From CATOSD01 sp965203135 (GTDB lineage: Bacteria > Chloroflexota > Dehalococcoidia > Lucifugimonadales > CATOSD01), in assembly GCA_965203135.1 (NCBI GenBank), contig CBDBBO010000002.1:558001-622000 (forward strand): 64,000 nucleotides of DNA. Reading direction: 5' to 3'. A program made the translations under genes and the position numbers. Below, in pieces: positions 6,776 to 16,327 of this stretch. Position 1 is the stretch's first letter, and each line of letters opens with the position of its first letter. The notes beneath the pieces are model-generated. The model was not told the origin of the DNA. It did no database searches and saw nothing but the letters and a program-made list of their open reading frames with translations.

Positions 6776-9523
6776 ATGACGACAGTAGCCGAGATAACGA
6801 TCACCATCGACGGCGTGGAGGTGCAGGCCAAGCCCGGCGCCACTATCATCCAGGCCGCCATGGATGCGGGGATGTACATACCGTACCTGTGTTACTACCC
6901 GGGCATGAAGCCCTACGGCGCCTGCCGCATGTGCGTCGTCACGGCGGAAGCGCCCGGTCGGGACGGCGAGTACCGGCCTCTGCCGGGCAGTCCGGCGTCC
7001 TGCACCACTCCTGTGTCTCCGGGTATGCGTGTGACCACAAAGTCAGACGGGCTGACCGACCTTCGCCGCGGCATCATGGAGTTGCTCATCGCGGAGCACC
7101 CGCACGGGTGCCTCACCTGCCACCGGATCGAGTTGTGCGGCCCTTCGGCCTCCAGCATATGCCTGCGGCACGTTTCGGTGAACGACCGGTGCCTCACCTG
7201 TCCCAAGAACGAACGCTGCGAGTTGAAGGACACCGTCCGCCACCTGGAGATGGAGCTGGACACGCCGCTCACCTACAACAACCGGCATCTGCCGCTGGCC
7301 ACCGCCGATCCGATGTGGGAAATGGACATGAACCTGTGCATCGTGTGCGCTCGCTGCGTGCGCGTGTGCGACGAGGTCCGGGGCGACGACGCGCTGACGC
7401 TCCAGCAGAGATCGGGGCGCAGCCTCATCGGAACCTCGCAGGGCAACTCGCTGCTGGAATCGGGTTGCGAGTTCTGCGGCGCCTGCATCGACGTGTGTCC
7501 CACAGGGGCGCTGGTGGAGCGCAAGTACAAGTGGGACAAGGCGGTGCAGAAGATCCAGAGCATATGCCCGCAGTGTCCCGTCGGCTGCCAGATGACGCTG
7601 GAGGTCGACAGGCGCAACCGCATGATAAGGGCGATTCCGGACCGCAACGGGGAGGCCAACCGGGGCCAGGGCTGCTTCAAGGGCAAGTTCGGGCTGGACT
7701 TCGTGAACAACCGGCGCAAGATGATTCGCCGCCCGCTGGTGCGCAGAGCCGGTCAATTGGAGGAGGCGAGTTGGCACGACGCCCTGGACGCCGCGGCGGA
7801 GGGCCTCGCCGCCCACGTGGGCGACGGGTTCGCGCTGATAGCATCGCCGCGCGGCACAAACGAGGACAACTACGTCGCCCAGCGGTTCGCCCGCGAGGTG
7901 ATGAACTCCGGCAACGTGGACGTTTCTTCCAACCTGAGACCCGAACTCGTGAGGCCGCTGGCCGAGACGCTGGGCGCTCGCGGGGCGACGAACCCAATCT
8001 GGGACCTGGAAGGATCGAGCTGCTTCCTCGTCGTTTCCAGCAATATGACCGAGGAGCAGAACGTCGCAGCCGTGCCGATCAAGGGCGCGGTCAGAGACGG
8101 CGCCAAGCTGATAGTCATCGACCAGCGGGAGACCGAGCTTACCCGCTACGCCGACATCTGGCTGCGCCCCAACCCGGGCAGCGAAACGGCGCTGGTAGGC
8201 GGAATGCTGCGCGCCATAGTGGACGAGTCGCTCGAAGACCACGCCTACACCATCGACAGATGTGAGGGGCTGGATGACCTGAAGCGCTCGTTGTGGAGCT
8301 TCGACCTGCTCAGGGTGGAGGCCGAAACGGCTGTGGCCCAGGACCGGATACGGGAGGCGGCGCGCATGTTCGCCGGGGCTAAGCCAGCCTCGGTGCTCTA
8401 TGGTCTGGAGACTGTCGCGGTCGATCAGACGGAGGAGTGCGTGCGCGCGCTCGTCGATCTCTCGCTGCTAACTGGCAACTTCGGCGTGGAGTCCGGCGGT
8501 GTCTATCCGCTGTTCACCGGGGCGAACCTGCAGGGGTCGATGGACGTCGGCTGCTCGCCGGAGCACCTGCCCGGCTACGCGCCGCTGGCGGGCGCGCCGG
8601 GGGTGGGGATACGCGATCTGGCCGACGCGATTCGCAGCAAGCGGATAAGAGCGCTCCAGATCATCGGCGACAGTCCCTCGTTCACGAACGGCGAGTTGGG
8701 CGAGTTCGTGGAGGCGCTGAAAGAGCTCGACTTTCTGCTGGTGCAGGACACGTTCCCCAGCGAGGTGAGCGAGTTGGCCGACGTGGTGCTGCCTTCGGCC
8801 ACGTTCGCGGAGAAGGACGGCACCTACACGAACATCGAGCGCCGCGTGCAGCTTCTGCGCCCCGCGCTCGGCCCCAAGGCGGAGGAGGAGCCGGACTGGC
8901 GCATCCTGTGCCGCATCGCGGAGCGGATGGGCGCGCAGGGGTTCGACTACGCGGCCAGCGCCGACATATTCAACGAGTTCGCCGCGCTTATCCCGGACTA
9001 CGCCGGCCTTTCGCACCCCCGGCTGCTCGCGGGCGGCGTGCAGTGGCCCTGCCCTGACGATAGCTCCAGGGGCACCGCCATACTCGGCGCGGACGGCTAT
9101 ACAAGACCCGTACTGAGCCCGGTGACGATGCGGACGACGGCGCCGAGCGGCGACTCCGAGTACCCCTTCCGGCTGGCGCGGGGCCGCGTGCTGCACCGGC
9201 CGAACGCCGACGCGGGCGTGCGCCTGGACGGCGACCGCTACGCAATGGACCGCGAGCTTGAGATCGAGCTACATGAGGAGGATGCTCGCGAGCTCGGGGT
9301 GGCCGGCGGAGAGAGGGTGGAGGTGGTCCACCCGCGAGGTGTGCTCAGCGGGGTCGCGCGGATCGACGGACCGCTGAGAGGCGTGGTCAGCACCACCGAG
9401 CTCTTCGGCGAGCTGATTCTCGACCTGGAATCGAGCGACTCGCCGGACCCGATGCTCAAGACGCCGGGGCTGCCGATGCTGCCGGCGCGCGTGACCAAGC
9501 CGGCGGCGGCTGCCGCGGACTAG
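6776..9523 (+). CDS. nuoG: NADH dehydrogenase subunit G / formate dehydrogenase alpha-like iron-sulfur protein
   Basis: A 915-residue multi-cluster protein taking electrons from NuoEF. In order: [2Fe-2S] ferredoxin domain (C39, C50, C53, C76); His-Cys [4Fe-4S] site (H108, C112, C115, C121); an extra Cys-rich loop (C129, C139, C142, C148); two ferredoxin [4Fe-4S] sites (C188-C198 and C231-C241); then a molybdopterin-oxidoreductase domain with its own [4Fe-4S] (C264, C267, C271, C300) and a C-terminal molydopterin-dinucleotide-binding barrel. The fold resembles NAD-linked FdhA, but aligned by 'NVD' the Mo ligand Sec/Cys position is Arg388, so formate oxidation at this site is not expected. Start is ATG 6776, nuoF-distal in the operon. 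Confidence 0.88.
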   Translation: MTTVAEITITIDGVEVQAKPGATIIQAAMDAGMYIPYLCYYPGMKPYGACRMCVVTAEAPGRDGEYRPLPGSPASCTTPVSPGMRVTTKSDGLTDLRRGIMELLIAEHPHGCLTCHRIELCGPSASSICLRHVSVNDRCLTCPKNERCELKDTVRHLEMELDTPLTYNNRHLPLATADPMWEMDMNLCIVCARCVRVCDEVRGDDALTLQQRSGRSLIGTSQGNSLLESGCEFCGACIDVCPTGALVERKYKWDKAVQKIQSICPQCPVGCQMTLEVDRRNRMIRAIPDRNGEANRGQGCFKGKFGLDFVNNRRKMIRRPLVRRAGQLEEASWHDALDAAAEGLAAHVGDGFALIASPRGTNEDNYVAQRFAREVMNSGNVDVSSNLRPELVRPLAETLGARGATNPIWDLEGSSCFLVVSSNMTEEQNVAAVPIKGAVRDGAKLIVIDQRETELTRYADIWLRPNPGSETALVGGMLRAIVDESLEDHAYTIDRCEGLDDLKRSLWSFDLLRVEAETAVAQDRIREAARMFAGAKPASVLYGLETVAVDQTEECVRALVDLSLLTGNFGVESGGVYPLFTGANLQGSMDVGCSPEHLPGYAPLAGAPGVGIRDLADAIRSKRIRALQIIGDSPSFTNGELGEFVEALKELDFLLVQDTFPSEVSELADVVLPSATFAEKDGTYTNIERRVQLLRPALGPKAEEEPDWRILCRIAERMGAQGFDYAASADIFNEFAALIPDYAGLSHPRLLAGGVQWPCPDDSSRGTAILGADGYTRPVLSPVTMRTTAPSGDSEYPFRLARGRVLHRPNADAGVRLDGDRYAMDRELEIELHEEDARELGVAGGERVEVVHPRGVLSGVARIDGPLRGVVSTTELFGELILDLESSDSPDPMLKTPGLPMLPARVTKPAAAAAD

Positions 9524-9562
9524 CGAATCGCGAGCGCCGTTACGGGAAGGGAGTTGCACACC

Positions 9563-10525
9563 ATGGACTGCCAGAACTGCGGACGCACGAACGCCCCCGA
9601 CGCCAGGTACTGCGCGGCGTGCGGCGTGGAGCTCGGAGCGGCGTCGGCAGCACCGGCCGGCGGCGGGACCATCCCGACTAGAGGGCTGGGCGCGCTGTTG
9701 GAAGAGTCATTTCGGCTGTATCGCGCCAACTTCTGGCAATTCGTCGCGATAGCGGCTATTCCTGCGGCCGCAAACGTGCTCGCCAACCTGTTCTTTGCGA
9801 CAGGCGAATCACCTCTGGCGCTGCTCGGAGGAATCTTCATCCTCGCCTCTATCGCGCTCTCCGTAATCGCCGCGGGCGCGATCGCATTCGGGGTTGCGCG
9901 GCACTACGTTCGGGGAGAGGTGGACGTGGTGGACTGCTACTCGCACGCATTCCAGGTGGGGGTGTTTCTCATAGCGCAGGCCATCGTGGTTACGGTAATC
10001 CTTGGCGGATTGCTTATCGTGGGAGCCGTCATGTTCGTCATCGGCGCCATTGTAGGAGTCTTCGAGGGCGACTCGGACGGGGCGGTCCTGGCGCTGGTCG
10101 TCATCGGCGCGCTGATGTTTCTCGTCGGGATAGTAGTTGCCGTATGGCTCGGCGTCAGATGGTTCAGCGCCGCCTATGCAGTTGTGATAGAGGGCAAGGG
10201 GCCAATAGCCGGATTGGGCCGAAGCTGGAACCTCGTCACCGGGAGTTGGTGGCGGGTGTTCGGCATTGGGCTGGTCTTCGCAATCATCATAACCGTGGTG
10301 ATCATGGTCATCGCGATTCCGGTCGGCATCGTAGGCGCCATCGCGGGAGCCATCGCCGCAGGTGAGCAGGGCGCCGGAATCTTGGGCCCCATTGCGGGGG
10401 CTCTGGCGACGATCGTAGTCACGCCGTTCGCGTACATCGGTGGCACGCTTCTCTACTTCGATTTGCGCGTGCGCAAAGAGGGCTTCGACCTGGACGCTTT
10501 GGCCGCCGAGACCTCCAGGGTGTGA
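9563..10525 (+). CDS. Zinc-ribbon polytopic membrane protein
   Basis: About 320 residues. The N-terminus 'CQNCGRTNAPDARYCAACG' is a C-x2-C...C-x2-C zinc ribbon, followed by a linker and five or six hydrophobic helices with the repeat-like phrase 'FRLYRANFWQFVAIAAIPA'. The C-terminal part ('GKGPIAGLGRSWNLVTGSWWRVFGIGLV') resembles the DUF975/glycerophosphodiester-phosphodiesterase membrane-domain proteins. The start is placed at ATG 9563, 10 nt after GGGAAGGGAG; a TTG at 9554 is the alternative. It overlaps the start of a paralogous gene by 4 bp, so the two are co-translated. Function unknown; zinc-ribbon membrane proteins of this kind are often called sensors, without proof. Confidence 0.85.
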   Translation: MDCQNCGRTNAPDARYCAACGVELGAASAAPAGGGTIPTRGLGALLEESFRLYRANFWQFVAIAAIPAAANVLANLFFATGESPLALLGGIFILASIALSVIAAGAIAFGVARHYVRGEVDVVDCYSHAFQVGVFLIAQAIVVTVILGGLLIVGAVMFVIGAIVGVFEGDSDGAVLALVVIGALMFLVGIVVAVWLGVRWFSAAYAVVIEGKGPIAGLGRSWNLVTGSWWRVFGIGLVFAIIITVVIMVIAIPVGIVGAIAGAIAAGEQGAGILGPIAGALATIVVTPFAYIGGTLLYFDLRVRKEGFDLDALAAETSRV

Positions 10526-11529
10526 CCGGCGCGTGTAGTGTCTTGAACTGCGAAGTCTGTGGACGCTCTTATGACGACGACGCCAGGTTTTGCGCCGACT
10601 GCGGCACGGAGTTGCGGCAGCAGTTCGGCGACCGGAACGAAGGCGCACAGCGACAAACACCCGTAGACATACGACAGGCATACGGCGCTACGCCTGCGCC
10701 CGAGGCCACTGTCGACGGCGATACCGAAGCCTCCGGGCTGTCTTCTGAGGAACAGCCGCAACCGGGCCATGTGAACGTCGTCCTGCCGGCCTCGACGCCG
10801 GCGGAGATCCCTACATCCACCGTCGGGGAGCTGCTGCTACGTGCCAGGAGCATGTACACCCGGCGCTTCTGGCTTTTCTTCCCGCTGGGCGCGCTGCCCC
10901 AGGTCCCGCTGATCATTTCGCCTCTGGATGTAGAAGACCCGTCCGTGGCGGGCTTTTTCTCACTGGTCTTCAGCGTGCTGCTGTTCGTGGCCGCGACCGC
11001 AGCTACGATACTTGCCGTCGCCAACCTCCACGTGGACGGACGCGTGCACTTCTCACGTTGCCTGTCCGATGCGTCGCAGGTGGCTCTGCCGATGTTGCTT
11101 GTGCAGTTGATCATAGGGTTTTCGCTCGTGGCCTCAATCATCCTGATGGCGGTGCTCATCGGCTTCCCGCTGTTCCTCTATTTTCTGGCCACGCTGTTCT
11201 TCGCGCCCCACGCGGTGGCCATAGAGCGGCTGAACCCGCTGTTCGCGCTTGGCCGCAGCCGCCAGCTTGTGAGGGGCCACATCGTCCGCGTGATCGTGGT
11301 CGGCGTGTTGTTCCTTCTGGTGGCGGCCTTTATTCACCTGGCGTTCATCGTGCCGGCAATGCTGCTCTCGCCCGAAGACGCCATGACGCTGAACGTCGCC
11401 TGGGCGGCGGCGGCCTCGTTCGCTACGCCGCTGATAACCATCGGCGGTACGCTGACGTACTTCGACCTTCGCGCCCGGAGCGAGGGCTACGACCTGGGCC
11501 AGTTGAAGTCGGAATTGGAGCGCGACTGA
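10522..11529 (+). CDS. Zinc-ribbon polytopic membrane protein, paralogue of the preceding gene
   Basis: A 335-residue protein of the same design as its upstream neighbour: zinc ribbon 'CEVCGRSYDDDARFCADCG', a longer polar linker (about 30-95), then several membrane helices with 'LLLRARSMYTRRFWLFFPLGALPQVP' and 'LFALGRSRQLVRGHIVRVIVVGVLF'. Both end with the same phrase type 'TYFDLRARSEGYDL' against 'LYFDLRVRKEGFDL', showing duplication. The GTG start at 10522 overlaps the upstream stop; a TTG at 10543 immediately before the zinc ribbon is an equally good start. Function not known; the pair may form a heteromeric membrane complex. Confidence 0.83.
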   Translation: MTGACSVLNCEVCGRSYDDDARFCADCGTELRQQFGDRNEGAQRQTPVDIRQAYGATPAPEATVDGDTEASGLSSEEQPQPGHVNVVLPASTPAEIPTSTVGELLLRARSMYTRRFWLFFPLGALPQVPLIISPLDVEDPSVAGFFSLVFSVLLFVAATAATILAVANLHVDGRVHFSRCLSDASQVALPMLLVQLIIGFSLVASIILMAVLIGFPLFLYFLATLFFAPHAVAIERLNPLFALGRSRQLVRGHIVRVIVVGVLFLLVAAFIHLAFIVPAMLLSPEDAMTLNVAWAAAASFATPLITIGGTLTYFDLRARSEGYDLGQLKSELERD

Positions 11530-11608
11530 AAACCCGCCTCGAGACCGCCTTCAGGCTTTAAATGACCGACCTGTTTGTGGCAAGATAGAAGGCAGGAGGT
11601 ACTGGAAT

Positions 11609-12358
11609 TTGACAACGCTCAGAAGGTTCAGACCGGTCAAGCTCTCCAAGGTCAAAGTGCTCAAGAGGGAGGACTACACCCCGGACCTAATGCTCATGTG
11701 GGTCGAGAAGCCCGAGGGATACGCCTTCAAGCCGGGCCAGTACTGCACAATCGGCATCGACGGCATCGAGCGTGCCTACTCCATCGCATCCGCGCCTTAC
11801 GAAGACTCACTCGAGTTGTTTGTCGAACTCGTACACCCGGAAGAGGGCGGCGTGCTCACTCCGAAGCTGTGGGAGCTCGAAGTGGGCGACTCCGTGACTA
11901 TCAGGCCGCGCCCCAAGGGCATATTCACCTTCGATCCCAAGCTTCCGTCTCAACTGCTGGTCGCTACCGTGACGGGCGTGGTTCCGTACGTGAGTTTCCT
12001 GCGCCAGTACCTGCACGACGGCATGAGCGGCCACCACTTCTATGTTCTGATGGGCGCGAGCTACCATGACGAGTTCATCTACGACGGCGAACTGGCGCGG
12101 CTGCAGGCGGAGCATCCCGACCTCGTGACGTTCGTGCCCACGGTCAGCCGGCCCGCCGACCCTCACAACGGCCAGTGGCAGGGCGAGTCCGGGCGCGTCA
12201 ACACGCTGCTCGACAAGTACGTGACCAATTTCGGCCTGTGCCCGGAGAACACGATGGTCTACGCCTGCGGCCATCCGGGCATGATCGAGGCGGTGAAGGA
12301 GATTATGCTGCCGGAGGGGTACGAGGTGAGGGAGGAACGGTTCTGGAAAGAGGACTAG
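11609..12358 (+). CDS. Ferredoxin-NADP(+) reductase-like flavoprotein
   Basis: A 249-residue FAD/NAD(P)-binding oxidoreductase of the Fpr (bacterial ferredoxin/flavodoxin-NADP reductase) group. The FAD-binding barrel shows 'RAYSIASAP' near residue 53 and the NAD(P) lobe shows 'TGVVPYVSFLRQYL' in place of the more usual GTGIAPF; the nicotinamide-side motif 'YACGHPGMI' and the C-terminal aromatic 'ERFWKED' are present. The TTG start at 11609 follows a good AGGAGG (11594-11599). It probably moves electrons between ferredoxin or flavodoxin and NADPH; the partner is not in the window. mutS follows after 36 bp on the same strand. Confidence 0.85.
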   Translation: MTTLRRFRPVKLSKVKVLKREDYTPDLMLMWVEKPEGYAFKPGQYCTIGIDGIERAYSIASAPYEDSLELFVELVHPEEGGVLTPKLWELEVGDSVTIRPRPKGIFTFDPKLPSQLLVATVTGVVPYVSFLRQYLHDGMSGHHFYVLMGASYHDEFIYDGELARLQAEHPDLVTFVPTVSRPADPHNGQWQGESGRVNTLLDKYVTNFGLCPENTMVYACGHPGMIEAVKEIMLPEGYEVREERFWKED

Positions 12359-12394
12359 ACACCGGAAACGGCGTCTCACCGTTCGCCAAGCGAC

Positions 12395-14980
12395 ATGACC
12401 ACACCGGCAAGGCGCCAGTACCTGCGCATCAAGAGCGAGCACGAGGACGAAATCCTGCTGTTCCGCATGGGGGATTTCTACGAGACCTTCGACGATGACG
12501 CTCGCATAATTTCCAAAGAACTCGAGATCGCCCTCACCTCCCGCGAGATGGGGCGCGGCCAGCGAGTCCCGCTGGCCGGAATCCCCTACCATGCCCTCGA
12601 GCCCTACCTGGCGCGGCTAATCCGCAAGGGCTACAAGGTGGCCATCTGCGAGCAGACCAGCGACCCGGCGGCCTCGCGCGGACTCGTGGACCGCGAGGTC
12701 GTCCGGGTGGTCACAGCCGGCACGGTGCTGGAAGACTCGCTGCTTACCGCGGACACTAACAACTACCTGGCCGCGGCGGTGACCCAGGGCGATCAGGCCG
12801 GCGTGGCCTATGTCGACATCTCCACCAGCGAGTTCGCCACCACGCAGTTGCCTCTGGCCCAGCTCGGCGTCGAGCTGGAGCGGCTCGCGGCCGCTGAGCT
12901 TCTCATACCGGAGGGCGAGAACTCGCTGGACGTGGAGATTGGGTCGGCTGTTACGGAGGCCCCACCCGGCTCGTTTCAGCTCGAATGGGCGAGAGACGCG
13001 CTGCTCGGCCATTTCGGCGTAGCCTCGCTGGAGGCGTTCGGCTGCGACCGTCTGCCTCTCGCGGTCCGGGCCGCCGGCGCCGTAATCGACTATCTGCTGG
13101 CGACACGCCGCGACTCGGTGGGCCAGATAACGTCGCTTCACACCTACTCCACGTCGTCTTACATGACGCTGGACACCCAGACCCGTCGCAGCCTGGAGCT
13201 TTTCGAGAGCGGGCGCTGGGGCGAGTCAGGGGCGTCGCTCTTTTCTGTGCTCGACCGCACCAAAACGGCCATGGGCGGCCGCCTGTTGAGGCGGTGGATT
13301 GGCCAGCCCCTTCTCGAACTGGACGCGCTTGGCGAGCGGCAGGATGCGGTGGCCTGGGCGCACCGCAGCTCGATTCGCAGGGAGCGCGTGGTCATGCTGC
13401 TGGAGGACGTGGCCGACCTGGAGAGGCTGGTCAACCGAGTGCGTGGCCTCAGCGCCTCGCCCGCCGACCTTGTGTCGATAGCCGCCAGCCTGGAGACCGG
13501 GCCGAAGGTGCGCGCGGTGCTTTGCGAGGACGACGACTCGCGGCTGGTCGCCCGCGTGGCGCGGGAGATAGCGGACAACCGGGAGGTGTGCGAACTGGTA
13601 AGGGCCGCCATCGTCGACGACCCAGCTCCCGCGCCCGGGGACGGCAAAGTCATACGCCCCGGATTCTCGCCGGAGCTTGACGAGCTCCGAAACGCTTCGC
13701 GGTCGGCCCAGGACTACATCGCCGGACTCGAACGCTCCGAGCGAGAGCGCACCGGCGTCAAGTCGCTGAAGGTGGGCTACAACCGGGTGTTCGGGTACTA
13801 CATCGAGGTCAGCAAGCCGAACCTGTCGCTGGTGCCGGACAACTACGTGCGGCGGCAGACGCTGGTCGGCGGCGAGCGGTTCATCACGCCGGAGATGAAG
13901 GAGTACGAGTCGCGCATCCTCAACGCCCAGGAAAGGATCGGCGCGCTGGAGAACTCCCTGTTCAGGCACGTGTGCAAGCAGGTGGCGGACGCGGGCGCGG
14001 CCATACTGCGCACTGCCGCGGGTCTCGCGGAGGTCGACGTATACTGTTCTCTGGCGGACGTGGCCTCGCGGCACGGATACGTGCGCCCGGAACTGAACGA
14101 CGGCGACACGCTGGACATACGCCAGGGCCGTCATCCGGTGGTGGAGCGTTCGATGCCGCCGGGCGCGTTCGTGCCGAACGACATGCGGCTGTCCAACGGC
14201 GACGAGGCGCTGGTCATCCTGACCGGACCGAACATGGCCGGGAAGTCCACGTACATCCGCCAAGGCGCGATCATCGCGCTAATGGCCCAGATCGGCAGCT
14301 TCGTGCCCGCCGAGTCGGCCACCATCGGGCTGGTGGACCGCATCTTCACGCGCGTGGGTTTGCAGGACGACCTGACAAAGGGCCAGTCCACTTTCATGGT
14401 GGAGATGCTGGAGACTGCGTCGATTCTGAACCACGCGACGCCGCGCTCGTTCATCATCCTGGATGAGATCGGACGTGGCACCAGCACCTACGACGGGCTG
14501 GCTATCGCGCGCGCGGTGGCGGAATTCATCCACAGCCACCCACGCCTGGGGTGCAAGACGCTTTTCGCCACGCACTACCATGAGTTGACACAGCTCGCCG
14601 AGTCGCTGCCGCGAGCGCGCAACTACAACGTGTCGGTGTCCGAGGACAGGGGTGAGGTGGTGTTTCTGCGCCGCATCGTGCCCGGGGGGGCGGACAGGAG
14701 CTACGGCGTGCACGTGGCGCGGCTGGCCGGACTGCCGGGGGGCGTCGTCAACCGCGCGTGGGAGTTGCTGCGGGAGCTGGAGAGCGCCACTCGCCGCGGG
14801 GGTATGGAAGATCGGAAGGGGTACGCGAAGCGGGAGCCGGCGCCTCGCCAGCTTACGTTGCTGGCGGACACGCCTCCCGTGCTCGAGGAGTTGCTCGCTT
14901 TGGATGTCGACTCGCTCACACCCATCGAGGCCATCAACAAGCTCTACGACTTTCAAAAACAGGCAAGACAGCAGAAGTAG
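12395..14980 (+). CDS. mutS: DNA mismatch repair protein MutS
   Basis: An 861-residue MutS1, the usual family length. The mismatch-reading F-x-E motif is F28-Y-E30 in 'MGDFYETF'. The connector, lever and clamp regions follow, then the ABC-type ATPase with Walker A 'GPNMAGKST' near residue 610, 'LDEIGRGTSTYDGLAIA' (Walker B and signature) and 'FATHYHEL'. A short C-terminal tail 'PIEAINKLYDFQKQA' is the conserved MutS helix-turn-helix end. The ATG at 12395 begins MTTPARRQYLRIKSEHEDEI. No mutL is in the window. Confidence 0.97.
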   Translation: MTTPARRQYLRIKSEHEDEILLFRMGDFYETFDDDARIISKELEIALTSREMGRGQRVPLAGIPYHALEPYLARLIRKGYKVAICEQTSDPAASRGLVDREVVRVVTAGTVLEDSLLTADTNNYLAAAVTQGDQAGVAYVDISTSEFATTQLPLAQLGVELERLAAAELLIPEGENSLDVEIGSAVTEAPPGSFQLEWARDALLGHFGVASLEAFGCDRLPLAVRAAGAVIDYLLATRRDSVGQITSLHTYSTSSYMTLDTQTRRSLELFESGRWGESGASLFSVLDRTKTAMGGRLLRRWIGQPLLELDALGERQDAVAWAHRSSIRRERVVMLLEDVADLERLVNRVRGLSASPADLVSIAASLETGPKVRAVLCEDDDSRLVARVAREIADNREVCELVRAAIVDDPAPAPGDGKVIRPGFSPELDELRNASRSAQDYIAGLERSERERTGVKSLKVGYNRVFGYYIEVSKPNLSLVPDNYVRRQTLVGGERFITPEMKEYESRILNAQERIGALENSLFRHVCKQVADAGAAILRTAAGLAEVDVYCSLADVASRHGYVRPELNDGDTLDIRQGRHPVVERSMPPGAFVPNDMRLSNGDEALVILTGPNMAGKSTYIRQGAIIALMAQIGSFVPAESATIGLVDRIFTRVGLQDDLTKGQSTFMVEMLETASILNHATPRSFIILDEIGRGTSTYDGLAIARAVAEFIHSHPRLGCKTLFATHYHELTQLAESLPRARNYNVSVSEDRGEVVFLRRIVPGGADRSYGVHVARLAGLPGGVVNRAWELLRELESATRRGGMEDRKGYAKREPAPRQLTLLADTPPVLEELLALDVDSLTPIEAINKLYDFQKQARQQK

Positions 14981-15057
14981 GACCTGCCCCTCGGTGGGCC
15001 GGCGTGGGATGAGCGGTTAGCACCGCCCACTCAACAAACAAGATTGGGGACATAGTT

Positions 15058-16320
15058 ATGAACTGGCGCGAACTACAGGACAAGGGGCTGGCGACCGTAG
15101 GCGGCGCGGTGTCTGGGGGACTCGATAGCTGCACGGTGACGCACTGGCTGAGCGAGAAGGGCTTCGTCGTCCGCTGCTACACGGTGGACCTGGGTCAGCC
15201 GGACGAGGAGAACCTGGAAGCGGTGCGAGACAGGATGCTGGGGTGCGGGGCGGAGTCCGCAGCCATCGTGCCGGGCAAGGAGCCGCTGGCCGAGGCCGGC
15301 CTGAGGGTCATCCAGGCGCAGGCGCGCTACGAGGGCGGCTACTGGAACACCACAGGCATAGCGCGCCCCGTCACCACGGAGGCCATCCTCGGCGAACTGG
15401 AGCGCGAGAAGGTCCGCGTGCTGTTCCACGGCGCGACAGGCCGCGGCAACGACCAGGTGCGCTTTCACCTGGCGTCCAACGTGCTACAGCCGGACGTCGA
15501 GGTGTACGCGCCCTGGCGCGACCCTGAGTTCGTGGAACGATTCCCGGGACGGCAGCAGATGATCGAGTACTGTGAGGCGCACGGGCTGCCGATACGGCCC
15601 GCGCGGGAGTCGCGCTACTCAACCGACGCCAACTTCCTGGGCCTGACGCACGAGGCGGGCGACCTGGAGGACGTTCGCATCGCGCCCGGTTTCGTGGAGC
15701 CGGGCATGGGCGTGTGGCCCTGGGACGCGCCGGACCGCGCGGAGGTGGTGACGGTGCGCTGGGAGGAAGGAGTACCCGTCGCGCTGAACGGGGACCGGCT
15801 GGACCTGGTTGCCATGTTCGAGCGGGCCAACGAAGTCGCGGGCAGGCACGGGGTGGGAATCGGCACGCACGTGGTCGAGAACCGCTTCGTCGGTGTCAAG
15901 TCGCGCGGGTTGTACGAGGCTCCCGGCATGGAGTTGCTGGGCCGCAGCTACGAGTACCTGTTGCAGTTCGTGCTCGACAGGCGCGCGCGCGAGTTGTTCG
16001 AAATGCTGTCGCGCACCATAAGCCTGCAGATATACCAGGGGTACTGGCTTGACCTTGCGACAACCGCCGCGCTGGCGGGTCTGGAACCGATACGCCGGCT
16101 GGCCACCGGCACCATCTCGGTGCGGCTGTACCGGGGTGGCATCTTCTTCGAGACCGCCGACGACACTCCGGAGGCGATGCCGCACTCCCTCTACACCGAC
16201 GACTCGTCGATGGAGGCCATGGGCAGTTACGACCACGTGGACGCCGAGGGATTTCTCAAGGTGCTAGGCGTGTCGGCCAAAAACGTGGGCGTCAAGCAGT
16301 TCCCGCGGCTGGACCGGTAG
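15058..16320 (+). CDS. argG: Argininosuccinate synthase
   Basis: A 420-residue ATP pyrophosphatase that joins citrulline and aspartate in arginine biosynthesis. The PP-loop 'AVSGGLDSCT' (residues 17-26) binds ATP; 'FHGATGRGNDQVRF' is the conserved citrulline/aspartate loop; 'RYSTDANFLGLTHEAGDLED' is also typical. Ser-Cys replaces the more common Thr-Ser after the PP-loop Asp, which is seen in a divergent branch of ArgG. The ATG at 15058 is preceded by GATTGGGGACAT. argH lies 3.3 kb downstream on the same strand with four other genes between, so the arginine genes are not contiguous. Confidence 0.93.
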   Translation: MNWRELQDKGLATVGGAVSGGLDSCTVTHWLSEKGFVVRCYTVDLGQPDEENLEAVRDRMLGCGAESAAIVPGKEPLAEAGLRVIQAQARYEGGYWNTTGIARPVTTEAILGELEREKVRVLFHGATGRGNDQVRFHLASNVLQPDVEVYAPWRDPEFVERFPGRQQMIEYCEAHGLPIRPARESRYSTDANFLGLTHEAGDLEDVRIAPGFVEPGMGVWPWDAPDRAEVVTVRWEEGVPVALNGDRLDLVAMFERANEVAGRHGVGIGTHVVENRFVGVKSRGLYEAPGMELLGRSYEYLLQFVLDRRARELFEMLSRTISLQIYQGYWLDLATTAALAGLEPIRRLATGTISVRLYRGGIFFETADDTPEAMPHSLYTDDSSMEAMGSYDHVDAEGFLKVLGVSAKNVGVKQFPRLDR

Positions 16321-16327
16321 CCCGCCT

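Noticed and set aside
7043..8242. Long minus-strand frame opposite nuoG
   Set aside because: High-GC shadow without domains or ribosome site; nuoG has clear motifs on the other strand.
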